64,000 nt of DNA, taken from NCBI GenBank assembly GCA_018857735.1, contig JABMCL010003732.1:77001-141000 (forward strand), in the 5' to 3' direction. Position numbers and translations under genes: made by a program. Each line of letters opens with the position of its first letter. Position 1 is the stretch's first letter. Below the pieces are notes generated by a model. That model saw only the letters and a list, made by a program, of their open reading frames with translations. It was not told the DNA's origin and did no database searches. This document shows, in pieces, positions 11,501 through 23,849 of this stretch. This DNA is from Alviniconcha marisindica (Eukaryota; Mollusca; Gastropoda; Provannidae).

Positions 11501-14500
11501 TATCACCATCTTCTTCCTCCCTGCTTTTCACCACTGTTGTACAAGTGTTTCCTCACCACTACTAGCATCATTCAAAACCGCATTCAAAATGTCAAGTGCA
11601 ATAAGATGTAGACGTTACCTTCTTTGATCAGTAGCCATGACGCAGAAATGACAACAGCGCCAAACATATACCAAAAAAATGCACCCTTATTATCAACACA
11701 CTCACTAAAGGCCACAGCCCTGCAAACAGTGATCTTCCATCAAAACTCACACCGGTTCATATTGGTGAGCATCCGTACAGATTTATTTAAAGTGTCGTTT
11801 AGTTTCACAAGGCTGTGATGGTGATGGTGCCGCTGGTGGTGGTGTGTTTCAGACCGGCGCGTGTCGTGCAAAGACCTGGGCAGAGGGGACTGTGAGGGCT
11901 GGCTGTACAAAAGGAAGGAGAAGGACCGCAAGCTGGCCAAGAACTGGATCAAGCGATGGTGCATCCTCAAGAACGCCAACATGTACTACTACAAGAGCAA
12001 GGAGGTGGGTACACTGGGTGTCTTTGTGTTGGAACAGGAGACAGACTGGTGGGCCACAGTGAAGGGGGTAAGATGGCAGACCTTGTCAGGGTGACAGCGA
12101 TAAGATGGCAGACCATGTCAGGGTGACAGGGATAAGATGGCAGACCATGTCAGGGTGACAGGGATAAGATGGCAGACCTTGTCAGGGTGACAGGGATAAG
12201 ATGGCAGACCATGTCAGGGTGACAGGGATAAGATGGCAGACCATGTCAGGGTGACAAGGATAAGATGGCAGACCTTGTCAGGGTGACAGGGATAAGATGG
12301 CAGACCTTGTCAGGGTGACAGGGATAAGATGGCAGACCATGTCAGGGTGACAGGGATAAGATGGCAGACCTTGTCAGGGTGACAGGGATAAGATGGCAGA
12401 CCTTGTCAGGGTGACAGGGATAAGATGGCAGACCTTGTCAGGGTGACAGGGATAAGATGGCAGACCATGTCAGGGTGACAGGGATAAGATGGCAGACCAT
12501 GTCAGGGTGACAGGGATAAGATGGCAGACCATGTCAGGGTGACAGGGATAAGATGGCAGACCTTGTCAGGGTGACAGGGATAAGATGGCAGACCATGTCA
12601 GGGTGACAGGGATAAGATGGCAGACCATGTCAGGGTGACAGGGATAAGATGGCACCTTGTCATGGTGACAGGGATAAGATGGCAGACCTTGTCAGGGTGA
12701 CAGGGGTAGGATGCCAGACCTTGTCAGTCGGGGATAAGATGGCAGACAATGTCAGGGTGACAGGGGTAAGATGCCAGACCTTGTCAGGGTGACAGGGATA
12801 AGATGGCAGACCATGTCATCATGATGGGGATAAGATGATGGTTGGTGAACTTGACTGGATGTTGAACTGCTCTGTGCGGGAAATGTTGGTGAGGTTGACT
12901 GTATGTTGATTCTTTGTGCTGGAGATGTTGGTGAGGTTGACTATGTTGATTCTTTGTGCAGGAGATGTTGGTGAGGTTGACTGGATGTTGATTCTTTGTG
13001 CAGATGTTGGTGAGGTTGACAGGATGTTGGTTCTTTGTGCTGGAGATGTTGGTGAGGTTGACTGGATGTTGATTCTTTGTGCTGGAGATGTTGGTGAGGT
13101 TAACTGGATGTTGATTCTTTGTGCTGGAGATGTTGGTGAGGTTGACTGGATGTTGATTCTTTGTGCTGGAGATGTTGGTGAGGTTGACTGGATGTTGATT
13201 CTTTGTGCAGGAGATGTTGGTGAGGTTGACTGGATGTTGATTCTTTGTGCAGATGTTGGTGAGGTTGACAGGATGTTGGTTCTTTGTGCTGGAAATGTTG
13301 GTGAGGTTGACTGGATGTTGATTCTTTGTGCTGGAGATGTTGGTGAGGTTAACTGGATGTTGATTCTTTGTGCTGGAGATGTTGGTGAGGTTGACTGGAT
13401 GTTGATTCTTTGTGCTGGAGATGTTGGTGAAGTTGACTGGATGTTGATTCTTTGTGTGGGAGATGTTGGTGAGGTTGACTGGATGTTGATTCTTTGTGCT
13501 GGAGTTGTTGGTGAGGTTGACTGGATGTTGATTCTTTGTGCTGGAGTTGTTGGTGAGGTTGACTGGATGTTGATTCTTTGTGCTGGAGATGTTGGTGAGG
13601 TTGACTGGATGTTGATTCTTTGTGCTGGAGATGTTGGTGAGGTTGACTGGATGTTGATTCTTTGTGCAGGAGCTGAAAGCAGAGGGCGTGATCTTCCTGC
13701 CAGCCTTTCAGGTGTCCCCTGCCCCAAACCTCAAGACCAAAAAGTTGTGAGTCCCGTGTTTCGCTGCATTCACCGGTGAAGGGGTTGAATAGAAAATGCA
13801 AATCTGCATTCTGGTGAGGGAAGGCTTACCTTGAACTTGTGCAAGTTGCATTATTTGCTGCCATTCTGGCACGGAAAAGGTTCAACTGAAACAGTCCCAT
13901 GCTGCATAGCACCAGACAAAGGGTTAAACTGACAGGCGCGGGATGAAGCTTAGTTTATTGGCAGAGCATGGACCAAAAAGCCGGGCACAATACTGATGCA
14001 GATTTAGTTTTGTGGTGCAGCAAAGTATCTTTCTCCCAGAATCAACACTAGTGCAGATTGTCTTACGGTGTTTGCACAGCCTTTTGTTCAGTGTCTGTGT
14101 CCACGTCAAAAATCACACAGACTGGCAGCCATACCATTGTTGGGACACATGGATATAATGCTCCACACAAATTTGGAATGGGTGGCGCTGCTGTTGCCGC
14201 TGCTGTGCGTTATGCAGGTAAGGCGACCCAGATTTCCCACAAGGGATGATGAAGTACTAAGAAAAAGAAAGAAGAGCTGAAAATGTACTACTTGCTCATT
14301 GTGGCACTGGAAGGCTTACATTAAAATGATATGACTGTGAGTCCTGTTCATTGCTTCATTCTGGCCAAGAATGTGTTCAGCTGGCATAGCTCTCTGGTGC
14401 CTTCCACCACGGAATGGTGCTGTTTTTGTTGTTTTTCTCTCCTTTTTCTTTCTTTCTTTTTTCTTCTAAATACATGCAAGGAAGCTGTTGAAGGCGAACC

Positions 14501-17500
14501 AGACAGAATACAACACAGCTTCATTGTCAAGTGCTCATTCATGCCATTCAAAAAAAAACAAATTAAGGTAAGGGGCAAACGGTTATCGATAAGTAAACAC
14601 ATGAGAAGTCCATCCAACATTGAAACTGCACGCGTTACATCAGAATTGCCTCTGTACAAGGTCTAGCTCATTAAAGTTGCTCTCCGAATAAAAGCGACGA
14701 TAAAAACCATCTTCAGCAAACTAACTAACTTACTGGCTTGCTCGGGTGCCGACTATCGCCCTGTTTTATTCCGATTGTGGCCCCAGTGCCCAGTTCCAGT
14801 GATCTTACGCACCCTGCTGGAACTCAGCTGACACAAATAAGTAATGCTGTGCGTCAGTCAATGCAAATTACTAAACATCAGTGTGACCCCTAATTTCTGG
14901 TACTTCATTCATGGTTCTAAGAGACATTAATATTTCTAAATGACATTCTGTTTTATTTCTGGTTTCTGAATCACATTTATTGTTTTAAGTGACAGTCCAT
15001 TCATGGTTTTAAGTAATATTTCCTGCATGGTTTTACATGACATTTTGTTTGTGGTTTTAATTGGTATTTCAGTCACGGTTTTAAATGATCTTTCATTGAT
15101 TGCCTCTAACCAGCATGTATTCATGGGTTTCACATAACATTTCATTTGCGCTTCAATTGGGCTTCAGCCAACATGGGTAAGTCACTTTGTTCTGCCCAAC
15201 ACAGTAAGCCCTTGATGTTGTGTCGCCGTGCCAGCCTTCATGGAGAGGGCGGTTGATGTTGTGTCGCCGTGCCAGCCTTCATGGAGAGGGCGGTTGATGT
15301 TGTGTCGCCGTGCCAGCCTTCGTGGAGAGGGCGGTTGATGTTGTGTCGCCGTGCCAGCCTTCGTGGAGAGGGCGGTTGATGTTGTGTCGCCGTGCCAGCC
15401 TTCGTGGAGAGGGCGGTTGATGTTGTGTCGCCGTGCCAGCCTTCGTGGAGAGGGCGGTTGATGTTGTGTCGCCGTGCCAGCCTTCGTGGAGAGGGCGGTT
15501 GATGTTGTGTCGCCGTGCCAGCCTTCGTGGAGAGGGCGGTTGATGTTGTGTCGCCGTGCCAGCCTTCGTGGAGAGGGCGGTTGATGTTGTGTCGCCGTGC
15601 CAGCCTTCGTGGAGAGGGCGGTTGATGTTGTGTCGCCGTGCCAGCCTTCATGGAGAGGGCGGTTGATGTTGTGTCGCCGTGCCAGCCTTCGTGGAGAGGG
15701 CGGTTGATGTTGTGTCGCCGTGCCAGCCTTCGTGGAGAGGGCGGTTGATGTTGTGTCGCCGTGCCAGCCTTCATGGAGAGGGCGGTTGATGTTGTGTCGC
15801 CGTGCCAGCCTTCATGGAGAGGGCGGTTGATGTTGTGTCGCCGTGCCTGCCTTCATGGAGAGGGCGGTTGATGTTGTGTTTTGTTGGCTTCCATGCATGC
15901 CCATCTGTGATATTGCCATGGCTGTTTTTTACATAGCTTTTTTATTTATTTTTTATTGCCTTTCTGTGTTTGCAAGGAAAGCCAAAACTATGTTTAGTAG
16001 TAATAAGTTTCCTTGTGATTTGTTCTTTTTTGTTTTATTTTCACTTTTAACTGACATGAAACATGTTTTATATAATAAATATGCTTTTGATTTGTATACA
16101 TATATAATTATAAAATATGCTTTTGATGTTCCTTGTGCCCATGGCTTGCATTAGAAGAAAATTGAATGCCACAAATCTTTAACAAATGCTGATTTCACAT
16201 CAAAATTTCAGTTGTACTTTGCAGCTGTCCCATCTTTTTCTCCTTCTAATCATACTCTTATGTTCAATGCAAAATCTCTTTGATATGTAAAGTCTGTGTC
16301 AACTTACTAGCAAGTGATCTTGTTTTGTCTCCCTCTTTCTTTTTCTGTAGAATTTTGCTTCTTTGTGGGGTTTTCTGACATTAGTTATTTGCTTTGCTTT
16401 TAAGACTGAGTTTTCAGTGTCGTTTATTGCTTTTTGCCTTTGTTCACACTAGCCTTGCGGTGGTCTTGGGCTGAGAAATATGCACCAGGTGTAAGCTTTC
16501 TATCCTAAAAGCATCAGAGGCTTCTTTGTGTCCATTAGTGTGCCTCTATGGTGTTGAGAAACCTGGACCAAGTGTTAATTTTCTGTCCTAAAACCAGTGG
16601 ATGCTTGGTTGTGTGTGTGTTGGTGGGGGGGGGGGGGGGGGGTTGCCAACAAGCCACTGCAGTGGATGCCTTCAGATTCTGTTGTTTAAAGCAATTTGGA
16701 ATTCCAGGAATTATGACTAGTATACATACATGTAAGTGTGATAGCTATATGATCATTGGTTTTCTTTTTCTGGTGGTTCTAGTGGCTGATAAGGTATGGA
16801 CATTTCAAATCACAAAAGAGGTTAATTTTAAACTGAAATGAACGACAAAAAGCACTTTCCACTTTTCTTGGACAGATTTCTTTGATGCGGAAAAGAGCTT
16901 TTTTCTCTGTTTAATTCCATCTTTCATTTGATTTCAGTGTTTACAACAGTTTTAGATTAGCATCTTTTTGACTGTACATTCTGAATTGGCCATAGCTTGA
17001 AGTAAATTTTGAAGTCCAGAGTACATGTATATCAAAACCTATGAGCATATTGGGGCATATTAGCTTTAAACTTTTCATCAGGCATACCGTATTCGTTGCA
17101 CAAATAACAGAAGTGATTTGTGACAAAAAAGTTTAGATCATACACATAAGAAAATGTCTAGTGAAATCCCCACTTCGTATTTCTGTCACCTCAGCAAGTT
17201 TTATAACAGGTAATGTTTCAGTTTTAGCATAATTTTGTGTGATGTGGTTCCTCGTAAACCTTGAAGATTGAATTTTTAACAGAAGCTGCTGGCATACTGA
17301 GGACTGTCAGTTGTATGTAACAGTTGCCTGTTTGGATGAAAATACAAAGAAGAAATCAAATGAAAGAATTGAAGAAGAAATCAAATGAAAGAATTGAAGA
17401 AGAAATCAAATGAATTGAAGAAGAAATCCCAACTCTGGCTGTTTTCCTTACGGTTCAGTCCACTAGAACAAAAATAAGACGGAGATGTCTGGGTGTTTAC

Positions 17501-20500
17501 AAGCATACATTTTCATCTGCAAATCAGTAGAGTTGATTGTATGGCTTAAGTAATAATATTGATGGCATTATGTCATAGACATAGCGTTGCTGTTTGAGGT
17601 GTTTCATTGCTAACATTGCAGGTGTTGTGTGATTGTGATGTCTGATTCGTTGCTAACATTGCAGGTGTTGTGTGATTGTGATGTCTGATTCGTTGCTAAC
17701 ATTGCAGGTGTTGTGTGATTGTGATGTCTGATTCGTTGCTAACATTGCAGGTGTTGTGTAATTGTGATGTCTGATTCGTTGCTAACATTGCAGGTGTTGT
17801 GTGATTGTGATGTCTGATTCGTTGCTAACATTGCAGGTGTTGTGTGATTGTGATGTCTGATTCGTTGCTAACATTGCAGGTGTTGTGTGATTGTGATGTC
17901 TGATTCATTGCTAACATTGCAGGTGTTGTGTGATTGGATGTCTGATTCATTGCTAACATTGCAGGTGTTGTGTGATTGTGATGTCTGATTCGTTGCTAAC
18001 ATTGCAGGTGTTGTGTGATTGTGATGTCTGATTCATTGCTAACATTGCAGGTGTTGTGTGATTGCGATGTCTGATTCATTGCTAACATTGCAGGTGTTGT
18101 GTGATTGTGATGTCTGATTCGTTGCTAACATTGCAGGCACCATATGTGTTGTTTGGTATTGCGGTTACAGTGGTAGTGTTTGTGTTGATCCAGTGGTAAC
18201 ACTGTGCACATGCATCATGTGATTATGCTGTCTGTTTCAATGTGATTATGTTGTCTGGTTCAGTGTGCTGTCTGTTTCAGTGTGATTATGCTGTCTATTT
18301 CATTGTGATTATGTTGTCTCAGTGTGATTATGTTGTCTCTTTCAGTGTTATTGTGCTGTCTGTTTCAGTGTTATTATGCTGTCTGTTTCAGTGTTATTGT
18401 GCTGTCTGTTTCAGAGCTACAAATTTACAGGCATCATGGGATTATGTCATCTCTGATCTGTTTCAGTGATATGCAAAGTACTGTGTTGTTTGTTTCAGTG
18501 CTGAAATATTAGCCATCATGCAGTTGTCTTCATTGTTTTAACATTGCAGGCTTCACACAACTATTTCAACATTGTCGGCATCACACAACTGTCTATTTCA
18601 ACATTGCAGACATCACACAACTGTCTGTTTCAACATTTCAGACATCACACAACTGTCTGTTTTGACATTGCGTCCATCACACGACTGTGTCTGTTTCAGT
18701 GCTAATGTTGCTGGCGTCATGTGACTGTGTTACCTTTTGCAGTGTTAATACTGCAGGCTTCATGTCACTTATCGTGTATGTTTGAATACTTATGGTGTAT
18801 GTTTCAATATTTATGATGTCTGTTTCACTACTACAGGCATCATGTGACTTATGATGCATGTTTCAATATTGCAGGCAGCATGCAAATGTTATTGGTGCCA
18901 GTGCTAACACTGCAGGCATTGTTTGTTTCATTGCTAATAGGACAGGCATCATGTGACTGTTAGTGTTACCTGGTTCAGTGCTAATTGTGTAGACATCATG
19001 CAGCTGCTACCTGTATCAGTGCTAAACATTACAGGCATCATGCAGTGATCATTGCATCGCTGTGTTATCTGTTTGACTGCTCATATTTCAGGCATCATGC
19101 AGTGATCATTGCATCGCTGTGTTATCTGTTTGACTGCTCATATTTCAGGCATCATGCAGTGATCATTGCATCGCTGTGTTATCTGTTTGACTGCTCATAT
19201 TTCAGGCATCATGCAGTGATCATTGCATCGCTGTGTTATCTGTTTGACTGCTCATATTTCAGGCATCATGCAGTGGTGTTTGTTTCCCTTCTGTATTGCA
19301 GGTGGCATGCAATTGTTGTCTGTTGCAGTGCTGTAATATGAGAGGCATCAAGTGACTGTGTTGTTTGTTTTGGTGCTTATTGCACACAACTCCTCTTTGT
19401 CTTTCTTTTGTCAGTGCGTCACAATGCGCCACAGTTGTTTTTCCTTTCCTAATGGGAGTGTGTTGTCTAATGGGAGTATGTTGTCTAATGGGAGTGTGTT
19501 GTCTAATGGGAGAGTGTTGTCTAACGGGAGAAGGTTGTCTAACGGGAGTGTGTTGTCTAATGGGAGTGTGTTGTCTAATGGGAGTGTGTTGTCTGTTTCA
19601 GTGCTTTTAAAGTGCACAACTCGGGAACTACTTTCTACTTTGCCTCTGAGCGACAGGATGACATGGGCAAGTGAGTTTTCCTGTGACTGTGCTAGTCCTC
19701 TTTCCTGTCACCATGGTGGAGACCAATCTCCAGCCGATTTTCCTCTTGCTCCACTGAACCCCACATACAGCCCCTGTTTTCTGTCACCACTGAACCCCAC
19801 ACACAGCCCCTGTTTCCTGTCACCACTGAACCCCACACACAGTCCCTGTTTCCTGTCACCACTGAACCCCACACACAGCCCCAGTTTCCTGTCACCGCTG
19901 AACCCCACAGCCCCTGTTTCCTGTCACCGCTGAACCCCACAGACATCCCCTGTTTCCTGTCACCACTGAACCACAGCCCCTGTTTCCTGTCACCTTGAAC
20001 CCCACGCCCCTGTTTCCTGTCACCGCTGAACCCACAGCCCCTGTTTCCTGTCACCATTGAACCCCACAGCCCCTGTTTCCTGTCACCACTGAACCCCACA
20101 GCCCCTGTTTCCTGTCACCGCTGAACCCCACAGACAGCCCCTGTTTCCTGTCACCACTGAACCCCACAGCCCCTGTTTCCTGTCACCATGAACCCACAGC
20201 CCTGTTTCCTGTCACCTGAACCCCACAGACAGCCCCTGTTTCCTGTCACCGCTGAACCCCACAGCACTGCCCCAGCCCCTGTTTCCTGTCACCCTGAACC
20301 CCACAGCCCTGTTTTTCACCATGAACCCCACAGCCCCTGTTTCCTGTCACCACTGAACCCCACAGACACCCCTGTTTCCTGTCACCGCTGAACCCCACAG
20401 ACATCCCGTTTCCTGTCACCACTGAACCCCACAGACATCCCCTGTTTCCTGTCACCGCTGAACCCCACAGACCGTGTGCCAGCCCCTGTTTCCTGTCACC

Positions 20501-23500
20501 GCTGAACCCCACAGACCGTGTGCCAGCCCCTGTTTCCTGTCACCATTGAACCCCACAGCCCCTGTTTCCTGTCACCATTGAACCCCACAGCCCCTGTTTC
20601 CTGTCACCGCTGAACCCCACAGACCGTATGCCAGCCCCTGTTTCCTGTCACCACCGAACCCCACCGCCCCTGTTTCCTGTCACCACTGAACCCCACAGAC
20701 CATGTGCCAGCCCCTGTTTCCTGTCACCATGATGAATCCACATGTCCCATTGCTGTGACGATTGTGAACCCAGTTGCCAGCTTCCTTTCTTGTCACTGTC
20801 AACTGTAACACTAACAGGCTGTTTCTTACAAAAGTTGTGTCACTTTGCAAGATTTGCATCCTTAAGTCAATTAAGAAAACTTTATTTTTCTGTTTATTTT
20901 TATGATTATTGTTGTTGTTGTTATTGTTATTATTTTAGATGCATTTTCATGAAAGTTGTATTGCCTTCTAATTTGGATGAACATTTCTCTAACTAGGGTG
21001 TTTGCTGTTGATAGCAGGTGGAGGAACGTTTGTGTAACTAAGATGTCTGCTGTTGACGGCAGGTGGAGGAATGTTGATGGCAGGTGGAGGAACGTTTCTG
21101 TAACTAAGATGTCTGCTGTTGATGGCAGGTGGAGGAATGTTGATGGCAGGTGGAGGAACGTTTGTGTAACTCCCTAATGTACAAGGTGTCTGCTATTGAT
21201 GGCAGGTGGATGAACAAGATGGGGCTGGCTGCCATCAATTTTGACACCAGTCAGGTGATCACCACTGGTGGCTTCATCAAACCAGAACCTCGGTCCAATC
21301 ATCTGGGTGTGGCCAGTGAGTAGTGATCACCCACAGTCAGCACACAGACCTTGTTCTGATCCTGCTGACAGTACACTGCACTATACATCCTGCTGACAGT
21401 ACACTGCTCTGTACATCCTGGCGACTGTACCATACTGTACATCCTGCTGACTGTACCATACTGTACAGCCTGCTGACTGTACCATACTGTACAGCCTGCT
21501 GACTGTACCATACTGTACATCCTGCTGACTGCACCATACTGTACATCCTGCTGACTGTACCTTACTGTACATCCGGCTGACTGTACCTTACTGTACAGCC
21601 TGTTGACTGTACCTTACTGTACATTCTGGTGACTATACCTTACTGTACAACCTGGTGATGTACCTTAATTTACATCCTGCTGACTGTACTGTACAACCTG
21701 CTGACTGTACTGTACAACCTGCTGACTGTGTACTTTACTGTCAAACCTGCTGACTGTGTAAGTACTTTACTGTAAAACATGCTGACTGTGTACTTTACTG
21801 TACAACCTGCTGACTGTGTACTTTACTGTACAGCCTGCTGACTGTGTAAGTACTTTACTGTCAAACATGCTGACTGTGTACTTTACTGTACAACCTGCTG
21901 ACTGTGTAAGTACTTTACTGTCAAACCTGCTGACTGTCCCTCCCCCTAACCTTTCCCCTGTCCCTACCTTACTCCTGCCTTTATCACTGTCCCTCCCCCT
22001 AACCTTTCCCCAGATGTTTACTACATTATCTTAGTGCATACATAACTGAAGGCTGCTACTGTCACACGCTACAAATGTTTACTACATTATCTTAGTGCCT
22101 ACATAACTGAAGACTGCTACTGTCACACGCTACAGATGTTTACTACATTATCTTAATGCATACATAACTGAAGACTGCTACTGTCACACGCTACAGATGT
22201 TTACTACATTATCTTACTCTTAGTGCATACATAACTGAAGACTGTTATTGTCACACCCAACAGATATTTACTACAGCGAGAGTGAGGATGAAGTGGACGA
22301 GGGGTCCGTGCACTACGGCAGCGCCCTCTCCCTCGACAGCCTGTCATCCCTGGGCAGTGCTGCCACCCCCCAGCCCTCGCCACCCGTGAGCAAGCGCAGG
22401 GCGGCCCTCCAGGTCTCCGACCCCAGGATGACGGGCGCTGGCCCCAGCCCTGCGGACCTTGGAGAGGGACAGGTTGCAGGGGGCAGTTTGAAAGGTGAGA
22501 CAGGCTTGTTGTGGACCACTGCATGATGTTACTGAAGTATGTTATTAAAAACTCACAAACACTGGCCTTCTGTCACGGTTGTCCGCCTTTCTTGGCACTG
22601 CAAATACAAATATTAAACTGCAAGCAGTGTCTTGTGCTGATATGTGTATACTCCCCCCCCCCTCCTCCCCATCCACCCGCCTCCAACCCCCCCAAAAAGT
22701 GGATGTTGAAATACATGATTGGTTTGGGACTTGGCACCATCCTATCCCATCTTCTCCGTGAAGTATTTTCACATTTACTCTCTGCAACTCCCACCTTTGT
22801 GAAGATGTGGCAGTGCTGGCAATGGAATTATTCTCTACACACAACCAACAGTTGTTTTTCAAAGTTGGTGTGGAACATTTGAACCTACTTTTGCAAGGAC
22901 GCTTTCCTGAATTGGGTGCTGTTCCTATGTCAAACATTCCCAATCTTTCTGACCGAGAGAGCCACCGAACACAGTTTTTCCACATCTTTTTGTTCCCTTT
23001 TTTCTGTCCTTTGTTCCTTTCTTCTGTCTTCATTTCTGTGCTCATTGTTTTTAAATTATTCAGAGCTATGCACACTTTCTTCTGTTTTGAAGAAACAAAA
23101 TATGCACGCTTGGCTTGAGCAGACATGAGAGTACACCCCAGACATGGAAGTACACCTCAGACCTGGGAGTACACCCCAGACCTGGAAGTACACCCCAGAC
23201 CTGGGAGTACACCCCAGACCTGGGAGTACACCCCAGACCTGGAAGTACACCCCAGACCTGGGAGTACACCCCAGACCTGGAAGTACACCCCAGACCTGGG
23301 AGTACACCCCAGACCTGGAAGTACACCCCAGACCTGGGAGTACACCCCAGACCTGGAAGTACACCCCAGACCTGGGAGTACACCCCAGACCTGGGAGTAC
23401 ACCCCAGACCTGGGAGTACACCTCACACCTGGAAGTACACCCCAGACCTGGGAGTACACCCCAGACCTGACACGGTACTGCTGTAGGTACCGCACTGTGT

Positions 23501-23810
23501 GACACAGTACTGCTGTAGGCACCGCACTGGGTTCAGTAATTAAGGAAGAAGGGGAGTGTACCCCCCAGCTCAGTTAAAACACACCCAAAAGCCTTGTGGT
23601 TATATGCATGTTGCATCAGTAGATGAGGAATGGACGCCTGTGTAATGCTTGATTATGTCAGCTGACTGTCGGAATGCAGTGCAATGCTTCATGGTTTTTC
23701 ATTACACTTTGTAATGTTAAAATTGGTGTATTGTAGTTGTCCTGTCTAGATTTATCCAAATTAAGATGAATTTAAAGTCTCATGTTGACATTCAAACTCA
23801 ATGCATATGT

Positions 23811-23849
<39 letters not shown>

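Noticed and set aside
12005..12068. Extension of CNK exon 6 to a second donor at GTAAGA (12069)
   Set aside because: The added residues (VGTLGVFVLEQETDWWATVK) would be inserted between two PH strands that are contiguous in CNK homologues. The donor at 12005 gives the correct alignment.
22545..23126. 193-residue minus-strand frame in CNK intron 10
   Set aside because: It overlaps a C-rich tract, has overlapping open frames on the other strand and shows no recognisable domain.
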